Source: an uncultured Ectothiorhodospiraceae bacterium
GTDB taxonomy: Bacteria > Pseudomonadota > Gammaproteobacteria > S012-40
Length of the DNA stretch: 64,000 nucleotides
Assembly (NCBI GenBank): GCA_945787715.1
Contig: CALZJE010000007.1
Span: 43,312-107,311 of the forward strand
Reading direction: 5' to 3'
Position 1 is the first letter of the stretch. The number at the start of each line of letters is the position of its first letter. Positions 19,663 to 30,537 of this stretch are shown piece after piece. Position numbers and translations under genes: made by a program. A model generated the notes under the pieces. It was not told the DNA's origin. It made no database searches and saw nothing but the letters and a program-made list of their open reading frames with translations.

Positions 19663-20508
19663 GTGAAATTAAGCATTTCGGAATTCAGAGACCTTAAACA
19701 TAAAAGTATTACCCTACTTGGTATGTCTGGCGTCGGGAAAACACGTTTGTCAGATATTCTAATGAAAGGAGACTGGTTTCACTATTCTGGCGATTATCGA
19801 ATCGGTACGCGTTATCTCGGAGAGGCAATTCTAGATAACATTAAATTACAGGCCATGCAGATTCCCTTTCTTCGAGATTTATTACGCACTGATTCTATTT
19901 ACATCCAAAATAACCTCAGTGTTAACAATCTTTCGCCCGTATCCAGTTTTTTAGGCAAGCTTGGCAATCCCGAATTGGGCGGTCTTCCACTCGATGTTTT
20001 CAAGCGCCGACAAAATTTACACCGCAAAGCAGAAATAGCAACTATGTATGATGTGCCAGAATTCATTGAAAAGGCACATAAAATATATGGGTATAATAAT
20101 TTCATCAACGATGCCGGTGGTAGCCTGTGCGAACTAGATGATAAAAGTGTTATGGAACTGCTCGCAAAACACACACTGATATTATATATACAAGCCAGCG
20201 AATCAGACGAACAAGCTTTAATTAAACGCGCCATGAGTGATCCAAAACCACTCTATTACCGTGAGCAGTTCTTACAAGAGCAACTATCTATATATATGAA
20301 AGAAAACAATCTGGAATATGTTGCGTTAATTAATCCTGATGAGTTTGTTCGCTGGATCTTCCCTCGCCTATTCTATTCACGAATTCCGAGGTATGAAGCA
20401 ATTGCAAAAGAATATGGATACACTGTAACAACAGAAGAAGTCGGTAAAGTAACCGACGAAAAGAGCTTTTTACAAATGATTGAAACAGCTATTGACCGTC
20501 AATCATAA
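19663..20508 (+). CDS. P-loop ATPase of unknown role, upstream of metA
   Basis: 281 residues starting with GTG (GAGGA upstream). The N-terminal Walker A motif is GMSGVGKT (20-27), preceded by KSITLLG, and resembles small-molecule kinases such as shikimate or gluconate kinase. Later segments FHYSGDYRIGTRYL and NFINDAGGSLCEL look like a nucleotide-kinase-type core with a possible Walker B near NDAGGS. No known function is recognised. It is followed after only 15 bases by metA in the same direction, which suggests co-transcription and a possible link to methionine or sulfur metabolism. That link is inference only. Confidence 0.7.
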   Translation: MKLSISEFRDLKHKSITLLGMSGVGKTRLSDILMKGDWFHYSGDYRIGTRYLGEAILDNIKLQAMQIPFLRDLLRTDSIYIQNNLSVNNLSPVSSFLGKLGNPELGGLPLDVFKRRQNLHRKAEIATMYDVPEFIEKAHKIYGYNNFINDAGGSLCELDDKSVMELLAKHTLILYIQASESDEQALIKRAMSDPKPLYYREQFLQEQLSIYMKENNLEYVALINPDEFVRWIFPRLFYSRIPRYEAIAKEYGYTVTTEEVGKVTDEKSFLQMIETAIDRQS

Positions 20509-20523
20509 CGATAGAGATTTGCC

Positions 20524-21594
20524 ATGCCGCTAGTTGCCCATTCTTCATTACCTACTTTTGAGCGCCTTAAAGAAGAAGGCGAAACAATAATCCCAAACGA
20601 TTTTGCCGTTCATCAAGATATTCGCGAACTTCATATTGGATTGCTCAATATGATGCCTGATGCTGCACTTACTGCAACAGAACGTCAATTTTTTCGTTTG
20701 ATTGGGGAAAGCAATCAAATAGCACAATTCTATGTTCACCCGTTTACACTTTCTGAGCTAGATAGAGGGAAAGCTGCTTCTAATCATATCAAGCAGTATT
20801 ATGAGTCTTTCGAAGAAATTAAAGCGCAAGGATTGGATGCACTTATCATTACTGGTGCCAACGTTTCTCAACCCGATCTTTCTTTAGAGCCATTTTGGGA
20901 GCCACTCATAGAAGTTGTCGATTGGGCTTACGAAAATGTTCCGTCAACGCTTTGCTCCTGCCTGGCGACGCATGCGGTTATGCAGTTTAGATACGGCCAA
21001 AAACGCCGTCGTCTACCTGAAAAACGCTGGGGTGTATTTCAACATCGTGTTAAAGAACGAAATCATCCACTGGTTAACGGCGTTAACACTTTATTTGATG
21101 TGCCACACTCTCGTTTCAACCAAATATCACGTGACCAGTTCGAAGCCGCTGGCTTACATATTCTCGCTGAAAGTGAAGAAGCCGGCGTTCACATCGCGGT
21201 TAGTGAAGATCAATTTCGTATCGTCTTTTTTCAAGGTCATCCGGAATACGACATGATTAGCTTACTCAAAGAGTACAAACGAGAAGTAGGACTCTACACA
21301 AACCGTAAACGAGATAGCCATCCACCATTCCCTGATAACTACTTCAATTTACAAACACAGGCAATATTTGACGAATACAAAATAAAGGTAGATGAAGCGC
21401 TTGAAAAGAATATTGAGCCACCAGATTTTCCTGAATACCTCACTGAAGAGCATCTAGATAATACCTGGCATGATACTGCTGAAGCAGTATTAAATAATTG
21501 GATTGGGAGAGTCTATCAAGTAACGAACAATGATAGAAGGCAACTTTTCATGGATTATGTTGATCCTTTGGATCCACTTGGACTTGAGCTATGA
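20524..21594 (+). CDS. metA: Homoserine O-succinyltransferase
   Basis: Activates homoserine by acylation, the first dedicated step of methionine synthesis. 356 residues of the MetA (glutamine-amidotransferase-like) fold, not the MetX alpha/beta-hydrolase. It shows LHIGLLNMMPDAALTATERQ, the nucleophile region CSCLATHA with C146 as likely catalytic residue, RWGVFQHRV, PHSRFNQI, and the QGHPEYD motif giving H239 and E241. The acyl donor (succinyl- or acetyl-CoA) is not certain from sequence; succinyl is the usual call for this subgroup. It shares an operon with the ATPase gene upstream. metH and cysB, two related functions, lie within 10 kb. Confidence 0.9.
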   Translation: MPLVAHSSLPTFERLKEEGETIIPNDFAVHQDIRELHIGLLNMMPDAALTATERQFFRLIGESNQIAQFYVHPFTLSELDRGKAASNHIKQYYESFEEIKAQGLDALIITGANVSQPDLSLEPFWEPLIEVVDWAYENVPSTLCSCLATHAVMQFRYGQKRRRLPEKRWGVFQHRVKERNHPLVNGVNTLFDVPHSRFNQISRDQFEAAGLHILAESEEAGVHIAVSEDQFRIVFFQGHPEYDMISLLKEYKREVGLYTNRKRDSHPPFPDNYFNLQTQAIFDEYKIKVDEALEKNIEPPDFPEYLTEEHLDNTWHDTAEAVLNNWIGRVYQVTNNDRRQLFMDYVDPLDPLGLEL

Positions 21595-22002
21595 TCATTC
21601 TCGTTCATTCTAACTCAATAAAAGGCGACACATAGGGTTAGGGAGAAAACGTTAACAATTTTCCTGGTTTTACTAGGCTGAGTTATTTTTGTAAAGGACT
21701 ATACACAAAAACTACAGAACACATAATTAAACGTTCTCTACTTTCCTCTCCATAAAAGTTACAACTTATGCGACAGCAGGTTTTTTTAGATAGTGTTTTC
21801 AACTTGAACAAATTTACACCACCTCTACACTCAGCAGTTTCAAACTTAGTTTGCAGGCTTCGAAATATTAATTTTATTTTAAAAAGCCTGCGATACAAAC
21901 CTAGGGTAACAGTTCATGTTGGAATATATCGGCCGCCTGATATAAAATGAAATAATAAAAGGCTATTTGATTATACATTCATTCATATATGAGGAGGTTC
22001 TA
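21595..22002. other. 408-base intergenic region before cysB
   Basis: No gene is supported. It contains an 8-base perfect inverted repeat, GCAGGCTT at 21853-21860 and AAGCCTGC at 21884-21891, with a 23-base AT-rich loop. This is a candidate leader structure or operator for cysB. The ribosome site GAGGAGG lies at 21991-21997. Confidence 0.4.
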
Positions 22003-22923
22003 GTGAATTTAAAGCAGTTACAACTTGTATGTGAAATGGTTAAAAATGGCTATAACGTTTCTCGCACAGCAGAAGCACTTTTTAGCACCCAACCAGGGAT
22101 CAGTACTCAACTGAAGTCTTTAGAAGATGAGCTAAATGTTAAGTTGTTCAAGCGAAAAGGAAAAAGAATCACAGGCTTATCTGAGGCTGGTGAAAGAGTA
22201 CTAGTCCTCGCTGAAGACACATTACATAATGTTAAAACCATTAAACAAATCGGATTAGAGCACTCATCCAAAGATAGCGGACAACTTTCCATCGCAACAA
22301 CACATACTCAAGCCCGCTATGCGCTACCGGCGGTCATTAAAAAATTTGCTGAAAACTATCCTAACGTAAAATTACAAATACATCAGGGTAATCCGATTCA
22401 AATATCCGAAATGGTTATACATGGAGAAGCCGACTTTGCGATTGCCACCGAGAGCATAGCCCAATATGAGAAACTTGCTACGCTTCCGGTATATAAATGG
22501 AACAGATGTATTGTTGCCCCAAAAAATCACCCAATACTCAAAATCAAAAAGCCAACACTTGAGGATATCTCGAAATACCCTATAGTAACCTATGACAGCG
22601 CCTTTACCGGACGATCAATTATAGATAGTGCATTTTCTCAAGAAAGTCTGACTCCCAATATTGTTCTTACCGCAATAGATTCTGATGTTATAAAAACTTA
22701 TGTAGAAATTGGATTAGGTATAGGCCTTTTAGCAAATATGGCATACGATGAAGATCTAGATATAAATTTAGGAAGAGTTGATGCCAGCCATCTATTTAAT
22801 GACAGCACAACATGCATTGGCTTTAGAAAAGGACAATTTATTCGCGAATACATGTATGATTTTATACAGTGGTTTTCCCACAATTTGACTCGCGATATGG
22901 TTATTGAAGCAAATCAACAGTAG
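22003..22923 (+). CDS. cysB: LysR-family sulfur assimilation regulator CysB
   Basis: 306 residues. The N-terminal helix-turn-helix is the CysB/Cbl type (LKQLQLVCEMVKNGYNVSRT, FSTQPGISTQLKSLEDEL). The effector domain shows GQLSIATTHTQARYALP, HQGNPIQISEMV and GEADFAIATE, the N-acetylserine/sulfate pocket signature of CysB. The start is the GTG at 22003, six bases after GAGGAGG; an upstream ATG at 21967 in the same frame would bypass this site. CysB controls sulfate and cysteine metabolism genes. The likely targets here, such as the SulP transporter or the rhodanese operon, are elsewhere in the window and unproven. Confidence 0.93.
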   Translation: MNLKQLQLVCEMVKNGYNVSRTAEALFSTQPGISTQLKSLEDELNVKLFKRKGKRITGLSEAGERVLVLAEDTLHNVKTIKQIGLEHSSKDSGQLSIATTHTQARYALPAVIKKFAENYPNVKLQIHQGNPIQISEMVIHGEADFAIATESIAQYEKLATLPVYKWNRCIVAPKNHPILKIKKPTLEDISKYPIVTYDSAFTGRSIIDSAFSQESLTPNIVLTAIDSDVIKTYVEIGLGIGLLANMAYDEDLDINLGRVDASHLFNDSTTCIGFRKGQFIREYMYDFIQWFSHNLTRDMVIEANQQ

Positions 22924-22966
22924 ACACTATATGACGACCTACTTGAATTCTCTAAAATCAGATCTA

Positions 22967-23479
22967 ATGAAAACGCTTTATTTTATTGTGGTCTGCACGC
23001 TTCTTACCTCTTGTATTAATGTGCAACACTCATCGAATAATGCTTCGAACCATATTAACTTCCTTATTCACACAGATAAAGAGTCGCCACATACCTATGG
23101 TGAAGAGAGTAGCGATTGGCAAATTACCACTAATCTCGTTGATAAAAAAGCAATCCCCAAAACCTTCTTTTATGACTTCACTATTCAATCACTTCATGAA
23201 GAGTTCAAGGTTTCTGGCATTAAATATAAATATGGGGAGTATGGAAAATGGAGAACACTGGAAAAAGAAAAATTTATTGACTTAGAAAATGACAATCATT
23301 TCGCCAAGCAGCAAATACTAAAAAAAGTTCCCATTACTATTATGAAAATAGGCAGTGCTCACAAGCAAATCTTCCACGTTACATTGACATCTAAACGTAA
23401 TAATGAAGTGTCTCTCGCTTTAGTTTTTGGGGTAAATAAATGCATCGCTAAGAAAGAAAAAGAAGCGCTCTGCTTTTAA
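22967..23479 (+). CDS. Putative lipoprotein of unknown function
   Basis: 170 residues from the ATG at 22967. The N-terminus MKTLYFIVVCTLLTSCINV is a lipoprotein signal with lipobox LTSC, so the mature protein should be membrane-anchored in the periplasm. The rest is beta-strand-rich with lysines and ends with two cysteines (NKCIAKKEKEALCF). Longer starts at 22904 or 22931 would overlap or abut cysB and put 20 extra residues before the signal. No strong ribosome site marks any of them. No family is recognised. Confidence 0.6.
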   Translation: MKTLYFIVVCTLLTSCINVQHSSNNASNHINFLIHTDKESPHTYGEESSDWQITTNLVDKKAIPKTFFYDFTIQSLHEEFKVSGIKYKYGEYGKWRTLEKEKFIDLENDNHFAKQQILKKVPITIMKIGSAHKQIFHVTLTSKRNNEVSLALVFGVNKCIAKKEKEALCF

Positions 23480-23860
23480 TTAATTCGCTTGTGACAAAAA
23501 GATTTTTATTTACCCGGAAACTCATGAAAAATCCGGGTTAAATCTCAATAACACCAATTACGTAGTCGAAAAATTTAACACTTCAATCTTTTTATTAATT
23601 CTCCAAACAAACAATATAAATATAACCTATTGAATAATTTATTAATATACGGAAACCTCAGGCACTGGCATCAATGCTGCTGGATATCCTATGTTCGAAT
23701 ATAAATCCTCATTTGTTACATAATAAATTTCACTGTTACGTCGCTCAGAAGGAAAACAGATTTATACCAATAGAACAAAATAACAAACGGGCTGGCTATC
23801 CTCAATCCTCTCCCCGAGTATGCGCCAAACCACAATAATAAAGTAAATCTGTTTTTCAAT
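23480..23860. other. Intergenic region between the lipoprotein gene and tyrS
   Basis: No gene is seen. It holds the short palindrome of family 2 at 23509-23542 and is otherwise AT-rich, featureless sequence up to the tyrS terminator. Confidence 0.35.
23509..23542. repeat. Palindromic element family 2, minimal copy
   Basis: TTTACCCGGA (23509-23518) pairs with TCCGGGTTAAA (23532-23542). Both ends carry the TCATGA-type inner flank seen in the longer copy at 37303-37384. Here the two ends meet with almost no interior, giving a short hairpin that could also slow transcription after the lipoprotein gene. Confidence 0.6.
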
Positions 23861-23890
23861 AAAAAAAGCCCTATCTACAGGGCTTTTTTT
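23861..23890 (-). terminator. Rho-independent terminator of tyrS
   Basis: AAAAAAAGCCCT and AGGGCTTTTTTT flank a six-base loop, giving a symmetric terminator that works for minus-strand tyrS, 22 bases past its stop, and possibly in both directions. Confidence 0.85.
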
Positions 23891-23911
23891 CATTTCTACA
23901 AAATTATCGAG

Positions 23912-25186
23912 TTAGACAACTTTTACTAAATGATAATTCTTTTTACCTTTTCTCAGCACAATAAATTGCTCGTCAATTGCATCGGATAACGTGATTTTAC
24001 GATCAATGTCAGAACATTTTACATTATTAATTGCAATGCCATTCCCTTGTATTGAACGTCTGGCTTCACCTTTAGATTTAACAATACCCGCATCTGCTAC
24101 CAGATCGATATAACTACAACCCTCATCCTGCAAACTTACTTGTGAGACTTCAGTAGAAGGAACATCACTAAAAATATCCGCGATATCTGACGCAGAAAGA
24201 CCTTCCATTTCACCACCGAATAACACTTTCGATGCTGCAAGTGCGCGAGCAAGCGCCGCTTCATCGTGAACAATAACAGTCATCGCTTCTGCCAATGCAC
24301 GTTGTGCTTCACGCTGTTCCGGGTGCTCTTGCATGGCAGTTTTTAACGCATTAACTTCATCTTCTGTCATCCAAGTGAAATACTTTAAATAGGTAATGAC
24401 ATCTCTATCATCGGTATTCAACCAATATTGGTAAAACTGATAAGGAGATGTTTTGTTGGGATCCAGCCAAATTGTGCCTGATTCCGTTTTGCCAAACTTA
24501 GTTCCGTCAGCTTTTGTAATAAGCGGAAACACAACGCCCTGTGTTTTTTTGCCACGCATGCGCCGAACCATCTCCATACCAGTGGTAATATTACCCCATT
24601 GATCACTACCACCAGCTTGCACAGTACAATCATGATGATCAAAAAGATGAAGAAAGTCGTACCCTTGAAGCAACATATAGCTAAACTCTGTATATGAGAT
24701 TCCATCCTCTCGCTCGATACGCGATTTCACTGAATCCTTGGCAGTCATATAATTAACCGTGAAGTGCTTACCGACATCGCGAAGAAACTCCATCATGGTC
24801 ATTGGCAATAGCCAATCCCCATTGTTCAATAGCTTTGCAGGATTACCTTCTTTATCAAAATCTAAAAAACTCGCGAGCTGCTTTTTGATGGCGTCAACAT
24901 TTGCATCAACGTCTTCTTTAGTTAATAGTTTACGTTCAGCTGTTTTACCGCTGGGATCACCTATCATTCCTGTTCCACCACCCGCCATAGCGATCGGTGT
25001 ATGACCAAATTTTTGTAAGCGCGCCAATCCCATTAGCGGTACAAGACTACCGACATGCAAACTGTCACCTGTTGGATCAAACCCAACATAGACAGTGACA
25101 CTCTCTTTTGAAATGATTTCTTCCAGGCCTTCAGTTGCATCGTATAGCAAACCGCGCCATCTTAATTCGTCTAGCACATTGTTCAT
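23912..25186 (-). CDS. tyrS: Tyrosine--tRNA ligase
   Basis: Class I aminoacyl-tRNA synthetase charging tRNA(Tyr). 424 residues, the bacterial norm. The Rossmann core has [16 protein letters not shown] with the HIGH-equivalent HVGSL at 44-48 and the KMSKS-equivalent KFGKT at 230-234. The tyrosine pocket shows GGSDQWGNI and LLQGYDF. The C-terminal S4-like RNA-binding domain is present ([17 protein letters not shown]). The acyltransferase gene upstream starts 14 bases before the tyrS ATG, so the pair is probably one unit ending at a clear terminator. Confidence 0.98.
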   Translation of the reverse strand: MNNVLDELRWRGLLYDATEGLEEIISKESVTVYVGFDPTGDSLHVGSLVPLMGLARLQKFGHTPIAMAGGGTGMIGDPSGKTAERKLLTKEDVDANVDAIKKQLASFLDFDKEGNPAKLLNNGDWLLPMTMMEFLRDVGKHFTVNYMTAKDSVKSRIEREDGISYTEFSYMLLQGYDFLHLFDHHDCTVQAGGSDQWGNITTGMEMVRRMRGKKTQGVVFPLITKADGTKFGKTESGTIWLDPNKTSPYQFYQYWLNTDDRDVITYLKYFTWMTEDEVNALKTAMQEHPEQREAQRALAEAMTVIVHDEAALARALAASKVLFGGEMEGLSASDIADIFSDVPSTEVSQVSLQDEGCSYIDLVADAGIVKSKGEARRSIQGNGIAINNVKCSDIDRKITLSDAIDEQFIVLRKGKKNYHLVKVV

Positions 25187-25200
25187 TTTGTTACCATTCG

Positions 25201-26118
25201 TTAATAGAATTGTGCCTCGCCCTGAGGACGAGTTTTAAATCGTTTGTAACTCCATTGATACTGCTGAGGATAGGCACGAATAAAACGCTCTACACCTTCA
25301 TTTAAAGCAGATAATGAAATATTGAGATCTTTGTTACAAATTCCTTCAAGAGGTGGCTGAATATGCATCATATAACCACGACATTTTGGAAGTCGTTCTG
25401 CAAAACAGACAATAACAGCAGCGCCTGTTTTTTGCGCCAAGCGTGAAACCAACGTCATTGTGTTCGTCTGAACATTAAAAAAGGGTGAGAACTCCCCTCC
25501 AATCAGACCAGGATCCTGGTCGGGCAATATGCCTAGCATTTCGCCTTTTTTTAAAGCTTTCAAAAGCCCTCTCACACCTGTAGCATCGGTTGGCACCAAA
25601 TTCACACCAAATCGAGTTCGACCCTGAACGATTATATCTTCTAGTGACGACAATTGCGGTGGGCGATAAAGCGTTGTCATTGGATAATGAATCGACAAAT
25701 ATAGCCCCATGATTTCCCACGCACCTAAGTGCGGAGTTAAGCAGATAATTCCTTTGCCTTCCTGAATAGCTGTATCGATATGCTCAATGCCTTCCACACC
25801 TTTTACTAAATCAAGTATTTCATCTTTTTGGGCAGTCCAAAGCAATGGTATCTCAGCAGCTGCTCTTCCCAATTCAAACAAACTCTCTTTGCTGATTTTT
25901 TGCTGTTCATGGGGTTTCAATTCTGGAAAACAGATTTTAACATTGGTTTCTGTCGTATTTCGTAATTCGCCGTTACTCCTCCACACTACCCAACCAACAA
26001 AATTCCCGAAAATGTAGGTAACAGATCTTGGTAGATAACGAAAAAGACGAAATAAAAATTTTATCAATGGTTCACGATAGCGCCTTCGTAAACGACGTAG
26101 TATGACTCTCAATTCCAT
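25201..26118 (-). CDS. LpxL/HtrB-like lysophospholipid acyltransferase
   Basis: 305 residues. An N-terminal hydrophobic segment ([12 protein letters not shown]) is followed by the acyltransferase HX4E motif TPHLGAWE (H130, E135). Other conserved features are [36 protein letters not shown] and [15 protein letters not shown]. These enzymes add secondary acyl chains to lipid A at the inner membrane. Lauroyl or myristoyl specificity cannot be told. Upstream of tyrS with a 14-base gap in the same direction. No signal peptide; the protein is a single-pass inner-membrane type. Confidence 0.9.
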   Translation of the reverse strand: MELRVILRRLRRRYREPLIKFLFRLFRYLPRSVTYIFGNFVGWVVWRSNGELRNTTETNVKICFPELKPHEQQKISKESLFELGRAAAEIPLLWTAQKDEILDLVKGVEGIEHIDTAIQEGKGIICLTPHLGAWEIMGLYLSIHYPMTTLYRPPQLSSLEDIIVQGRTRFGVNLVPTDATGVRGLLKALKKGEMLGILPDQDPGLIGGEFSPFFNVQTNTMTLVSRLAQKTGAAVIVCFAERLPKCRGYMMHIQPPLEGICNKDLNISLSALNEGVERFIRAYPQQYQWSYKRFKTRPQGEAQFY

Positions 26119-26465
26119 TAAACCGGCTATATTTTAAACTATAGGGCCCGTAGTATAGCAAGAGATAAGCCCCAACTGCTTATGATTATCCATATCAACA
26201 TTACTAGTGTGATCTTCATTAATTATAAGTTGTTTATAATTTAAACAACAATGTTGATAGCTCTTCTCCTAATCTTATTGAAAATAAGTTATTAGAAGAT
26301 GTCAGCAAAGCAGTTTATAATAAGCGCTTTTTATTGGGCTACACCTTCAAACGCAACAACCTTGAATTAATTCGGCAAATTAAACTGCTTCGATTTGGAA
26401 TATAACAAAGACTTTCAATACCAAATAATAACAAAAATCTTCTTCGCGACAACACAGAGACAAAC
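26119..26465 (+). other. metH upstream region with structured-leader potential
   Basis: No gene in 347 bases. A 21-base dyad (GTTGTTTA, five bases, TAAACAAC) is at 26229-26249. A hairpin of about 11 pairs with a two-base bulge is at 26269-26295. A perfect 10-base inverted repeat (AAGCAGTTTA at 26308-26317, complement at 26381-26390) follows. I do not recognise a cobalamin or SAM riboswitch consensus. Confidence 0.4.
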
Positions 26466-29400
26466 ATGACAAACTCAACATCACTTCTAACAAACGCACT
26501 GCAAGAACGAATTCTGATTTTAGACGGCGCAATGGGGACTATGATCCAGCGCTACAAGTTGGAAGAAAATGATTATCGTGGAGAACGTTTTGCCGACTGG
26601 CCTTCAGATCTCAAAGGTAATAATGACCTGCTGGTGCTTACCCAGCCCGACATTATCAGAGCAATCCATACGGAATATTTAGAAGCCGGCGCTGATATTA
26701 TCGAAACTAACACATTTGGTGCAAATGCAACGACTTTACATGATTATGGTATGCAAGAACTCAACTATGAGTTCAATGTTGCTGGAGCCAAGGTTGCACG
26801 TGAAGCTTGTGATGCTATTGCAACACCGGAAAAGCCGCGCTTTGTCGCTGGTGTTCTTGGGCCAACAAGCCAAACTTGCTCTATTTCACCTGATGTCAAC
26901 GACCCAGCTGCTCGTAAAGTCACTTTTGATCAACTTGTGACGGATTATTCGGAAGCAACTCGCGGTTTAATTGACGGTGGTTCGGACACTATCCTTATTG
27001 AAACCATCTTTGACACACTCAATGCAAAGGCTGCTATCTTCGCCGTAAAATCGGTATTTGAAGAACGGGACATTGAACTGCCAATCATGATTTCGGGCAC
27101 TATCACCGATGCCTCCGGCCGAACACTGACAGGACAAGTAACCGAAGCATTTTACAATTCATTAGCTCATGCAAATCCAATTTCCATTGGGCTGAACTGT
27201 GCGTTAGGCGCCGAAGAGCTGCGTCAATATGTTGAAGAACTCTCACGCGTCGCAAACTGTTATGTTAGTGCCCATCCAAATGCAGGTTTACCTAATCCAT
27301 TGGCTCCAACAGGTTATGACGATACACCAGAAAATATGGCTGGCCATATCAAGGAGTGGGCGGAAAGTGGCTTTCTAAATATTATTGGTGGTTGCTGCGG
27401 CACTTCACCTGCTTTCATTAACGCCATTGCTGAAACTGTTAAAAGCTTTCCACCTCGTAATATTCCAAATATTCCTGTTGCATGTCGATTATCAGGCTTG
27501 GAGCCCTTCCAGATAGGAGAAGATTCACTATTTGTTAATGTTGGCGAGCGTGCAAACGTAACTGGTTCTGCTATGTTCAAACGACTCATTCTCGAAGGCC
27601 AGTTTGATCAAGCATTAGAGGTTTGTCGAGAACAGGTAGAAAACGGCGCTCAGATTATTGACATTAATATGGACGAAGCAATGCTTGATGGTAAAGCATC
27701 CATGATCCATTACCTTAACCTTATTGCCTCTGAGCCAGATATCTCAAAAGTGCCAGTCATGGTCGACTCTTCTAAATGGGAAATTATCGAAGCGGGATTA
27801 AAATGCATTCAAGGCAAAGGAATTGTCAACTCGATATCAATGAAAGAAGGGAAAGCGCAATTCATCGAACACGCCAAGCTCATTAAAAAATATGGCGCCG
27901 CAACCGTCGTAATGGCCTTTGATGAAAAAGGTCAAGCCGATACATTTGAGCGAAAAACTGAGATCTGCAGAAAATCTTACGATATCTTAGTTAACGAAGT
28001 TGGATTTCCACCCGAAGATATCATCTTCGATCCAAACATCTTTGCTGTAGCGACAGGTATCGAAGAACATAACAATTACGCCGTCGATTTTATTCAAGCG
28101 ACGCGCTGGATTAAACAAAACCTACCTTATGCAAAAGTATCAGGTGGTGTTTCAAATGTTTCATTCTCTTTTCGCGGCAACAACCCTGTCCGTGAAGCCA
28201 TCCATGCCGTGTTCCTATATCACTGTGTTAAAGAAGGCATGGATATGGGGATCGTTAACGCTAGCCAGTTAGCGATATATGACGATTTACCTGAAGAACT
28301 ATGTGAACGCGTTGAAGATGTCATACTAAATCGCCGTGATGATAGTACTGATCGCCTATTGGAAATCGCCGACAAGTATAGAGGTGACGGCGTTCAAGCC
28401 AAGAAAGAAGATCTTGAGTGGCGCTCATGGCCAGTTGGCAAACGTATAGAACACGCCATGGTAAAAGGCATTGATACTTTTGTCGTAGAAGATACTGAAG
28501 AAGCTCGCCAATCATTCGATAGACCCATTCAAGTGATTGAAGGACCATTGATGGATGGCATGAACACAGTTGGCGACCTATTCGGTGCAGGAAAAATGTT
28601 CCTGCCTCAAGTCGTAAAATCTGCCCGTGTTATGAAAAAAGCGGTTGCGCATTTAATCCCTTTCATTGAGGAAGAAAAAGCAGAGGGCGCATCAAAAAGT
28701 AATGGTAAAATCCTCATGGCCACTGTTAAAGGTGATGTACATGATATTGGTAAAAACATTGTCGGCGTGGTACTGCAATGTAATAACTTCGAGGTTTTCG
28801 ATATCGGTGTTATGGTTCCTACTGCGACCATTCTTGAAGAAGCGAAGAAACATAATGTTGACGTCATTGGCTTGTCAGGATTGATCACACCCTCTCTTGA
28901 AGAGATGGCTCATATCGCTAAAGAGATGAAACGTCTCGATATGAATCTTCCTGTCATGATTGGCGGCGCAACAACCTCAAAAGCACATACCGCTGTTAAA
29001 ATCGCACCGGAATATGATAACCCTATTGTTTGGGTGAAGGATGCATCACGTGCAGTTGGTGTTGCGCAAAGTTTAATTTCGCCTGAGCTGCGTGAAAATT
29101 TTGTCGCTGACCTTAACGTCGATTATGACAGTGTGCGTGAGCGTTTTGCCAGCCGTCAAAAAGAAACAAAGTGGCTGAGCATTGAAGCTGCTCGCGCCAA
29201 CAAAACACAAATCGATTGGGAAAATTATAACCCAACCACTCCCAAATTTATTGGTACAAAAGTATTTAGTGATTATCCGTTAACCGAGCTGGTTGAGTAC
29301 ATCGACTGGACACCCTTCTTCCATAGCTGGGAATTAAAAGGTTCCTATCCCAAAATATTTGATGATGCCGAAAAAGGTGAAGAAGCAAGAAAACTTTTTG

Positions 29401-30146
29401 CTGATGCCCAGGATATGCTGAAGCAAATTATTCATGAGAAATGGTTAAGTGCAAAAGCCATTATTGGCCTCTATCCAGCAAACAGTGTTGGAGATGATAT
29501 CGAAGTTTTTGCCGATGAATCTCGCGAAAAGGTCATCACTAAATTTCATAACTTGCGTCAACAACAGGAAAAACCAAAAGGAAAACCAAATCGTTGCTTG
29601 AGTGATTTTATCGCACCGAAAGAATCCAGTGCTAATGATTATATTGGCGCATTTGCAGTTACTGCAGGAATAGGCATTGACGAACGTGTTGCTGAATTCG
29701 AAAAAAATCATGACGATTACCGATCAATCATGTTGAAAGCACTTGCTGACCGACTCGCAGAAGCTTTCGCTGAACTCATGCATTATCGAGTTCGTACTGA
29801 ATTTTGGGGCTACGCAGCTGACGAGTCACTCAGCAAAGACCAAATAATTAAAGAAGAGTACAAAGGCATTCGCCCAGCGGCAGGTTATCCTGCTTGCCCA
29901 GACCACACTGAGAAAGATTTAATTTGGGAATTGATGGACGTCAAAGCAAATACCGGAATCTGGTTAACAGAATCAAAAGCAATGGTTCCAACAGCTGCCG
30001 TTAGCGGTATTTATTATGGACATCCACAAGCCAGTTATTTTGCGGTTGGTAAAATTAATAAAGATCAGGTTGAAGATTACACCAAACGCAAAAATATGAG
30101 CCCAGAAGACGCGAAATATTGGCTTGCACCAAATTTGGGGTATTAG
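26466..30146 (+). CDS. metH: Cobalamin-dependent methionine synthase
   Basis: Transfers the methyl group of methyltetrahydrofolate to homocysteine through cobalamin. 1226 residues, the same modular length as E. coli MetH. The homocysteine domain (about 1-330) has the zinc cysteines in GLNCALG and [10 protein letters not shown] (C310, C311). The pterin domain covers about 345-640. The cobalamin domain carries [10 protein letters not shown] with ligand H759. The C-terminal activation domain (about 900-1226) ends with [15 protein letters not shown]. All key residues are at standard positions. metA, which makes the acylated homoserine precursor, is 5 kb away. Confidence 0.98.
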   Translation: MTNSTSLLTNALQERILILDGAMGTMIQRYKLEENDYRGERFADWPSDLKGNNDLLVLTQPDIIRAIHTEYLEAGADIIETNTFGANATTLHDYGMQELNYEFNVAGAKVAREACDAIATPEKPRFVAGVLGPTSQTCSISPDVNDPAARKVTFDQLVTDYSEATRGLIDGGSDTILIETIFDTLNAKAAIFAVKSVFEERDIELPIMISGTITDASGRTLTGQVTEAFYNSLAHANPISIGLNCALGAEELRQYVEELSRVANCYVSAHPNAGLPNPLAPTGYDDTPENMAGHIKEWAESGFLNIIGGCCGTSPAFINAIAETVKSFPPRNIPNIPVACRLSGLEPFQIGEDSLFVNVGERANVTGSAMFKRLILEGQFDQALEVCREQVENGAQIIDINMDEAMLDGKASMIHYLNLIASEPDISKVPVMVDSSKWEIIEAGLKCIQGKGIVNSISMKEGKAQFIEHAKLIKKYGAATVVMAFDEKGQADTFERKTEICRKSYDILVNEVGFPPEDIIFDPNIFAVATGIEEHNNYAVDFIQATRWIKQNLPYAKVSGGVSNVSFSFRGNNPVREAIHAVFLYHCVKEGMDMGIVNASQLAIYDDLPEELCERVEDVILNRRDDSTDRLLEIADKYRGDGVQAKKEDLEWRSWPVGKRIEHAMVKGIDTFVVEDTEEARQSFDRPIQVIEGPLMDGMNTVGDLFGAGKMFLPQVVKSARVMKKAVAHLIPFIEEEKAEGASKSNGKILMATVKGDVHDIGKNIVGVVLQCNNFEVFDIGVMVPTATILEEAKKHNVDVIGLSGLITPSLEEMAHIAKEMKRLDMNLPVMIGGATTSKAHTAVKIAPEYDNPIVWVKDASRAVGVAQSLISPELRENFVADLNVDYDSVRERFASRQKETKWLSIEAARANKTQIDWENYNPTTPKFIGTKVFSDYPLTELVEYIDWTPFFHSWELKGSYPKIFDDAEKGEEARKLFADAQDMLKQIIHEKWLSAKAIIGLYPANSVGDDIEVFADESREKVITKFHNLRQQQEKPKGKPNRCLSDFIAPKESSANDYIGAFAVTAGIGIDERVAEFEKNHDDYRSIMLKALADRLAEAFAELMHYRVRTEFWGYAADESLSKDQIIKEEYKGIRPAAGYPACPDHTEKDLIWELMDVKANTGIWLTESKAMVPTAAVSGIYYGHPQASYFAVGKINKDQVEDYTKRKNMSPEDAKYWLAPNLGY

Positions 30147-30268
30147 GCCAGCCAGAATAGTCTAAGCACTTATATTCCGACTATATTAGTAAGAAGTTTT
30201 TTCTTACAGCATTTTTTCCGGTATATTACGCGCCTGAACTATTTATCCCACATAAAAAGGAAATAAGC

Positions 30269-30442
30269 ATGAATGTTGATCAACATTTAAAAGTAGCAAC
30301 ATGGCACATCGAACAAGCACGTTTACACGCAACCAAAGAACACGCTTGTGGCTGCCCAATTACTCCTGAATACAAAAAGATCATTGACGAAGTAGAAAGC
30401 GGCAAGATCATGGAAGAGCTAGTTTGTAGCACTGGAAAATAA
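30269..30442 (+). CDS. Small cysteine-containing protein of unknown function (57 residues)
   Basis: ATG at 30269 preceded by AAAAAGGAAATAAGC, with a clean 57-codon frame ending TAA and followed 31 bases later by a strong terminator. Residues include HACGCPITPEYKK (two cysteines in C-G-C, about 27-29) and LVCSTGK near the end. The rest is charged and helix-forming. It is not an antisense artefact: an overlapping frame on the other strand has no ribosome site. No family is recognised. Three cysteines suggest metal or iron-sulfur binding, but that is a guess. Confidence 0.65.
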   Translation: MNVDQHLKVATWHIEQARLHATKEHACGCPITPEYKKIIDEVESGKIMEELVCSTGK

Positions 30443-30473
30443 ATTCCAGATAAATACTGCTTTTTCAGAATAA

Positions 30474-30501
30474 AAAAAACCGCCCCAAGGGGCGGTTTTT
30501 T
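30474..30501. terminator. Bidirectional terminator
   Basis: AAAAAACCGCCCC and GGGGCGGTTTTTT flank a two-base AA loop between the convergent small cysteine gene and the Pal-like gene. It can end transcription from both sides. Confidence 0.9.
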
Positions 30502-30537
30502 CATACATCAAGAAAAAAGACGCCTAGAGTAATCACT

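Noticed and set aside
26119..26465. Cobalamin or SAM riboswitch ahead of metH
   Set aside because: None of the consensus boxes I know for these riboswitches is visible; only unassigned hairpins.
28607..28888. 93-codon minus-strand frame inside metH
   Set aside because: Shadow of the cobalamin-binding domain; no independent start signal.
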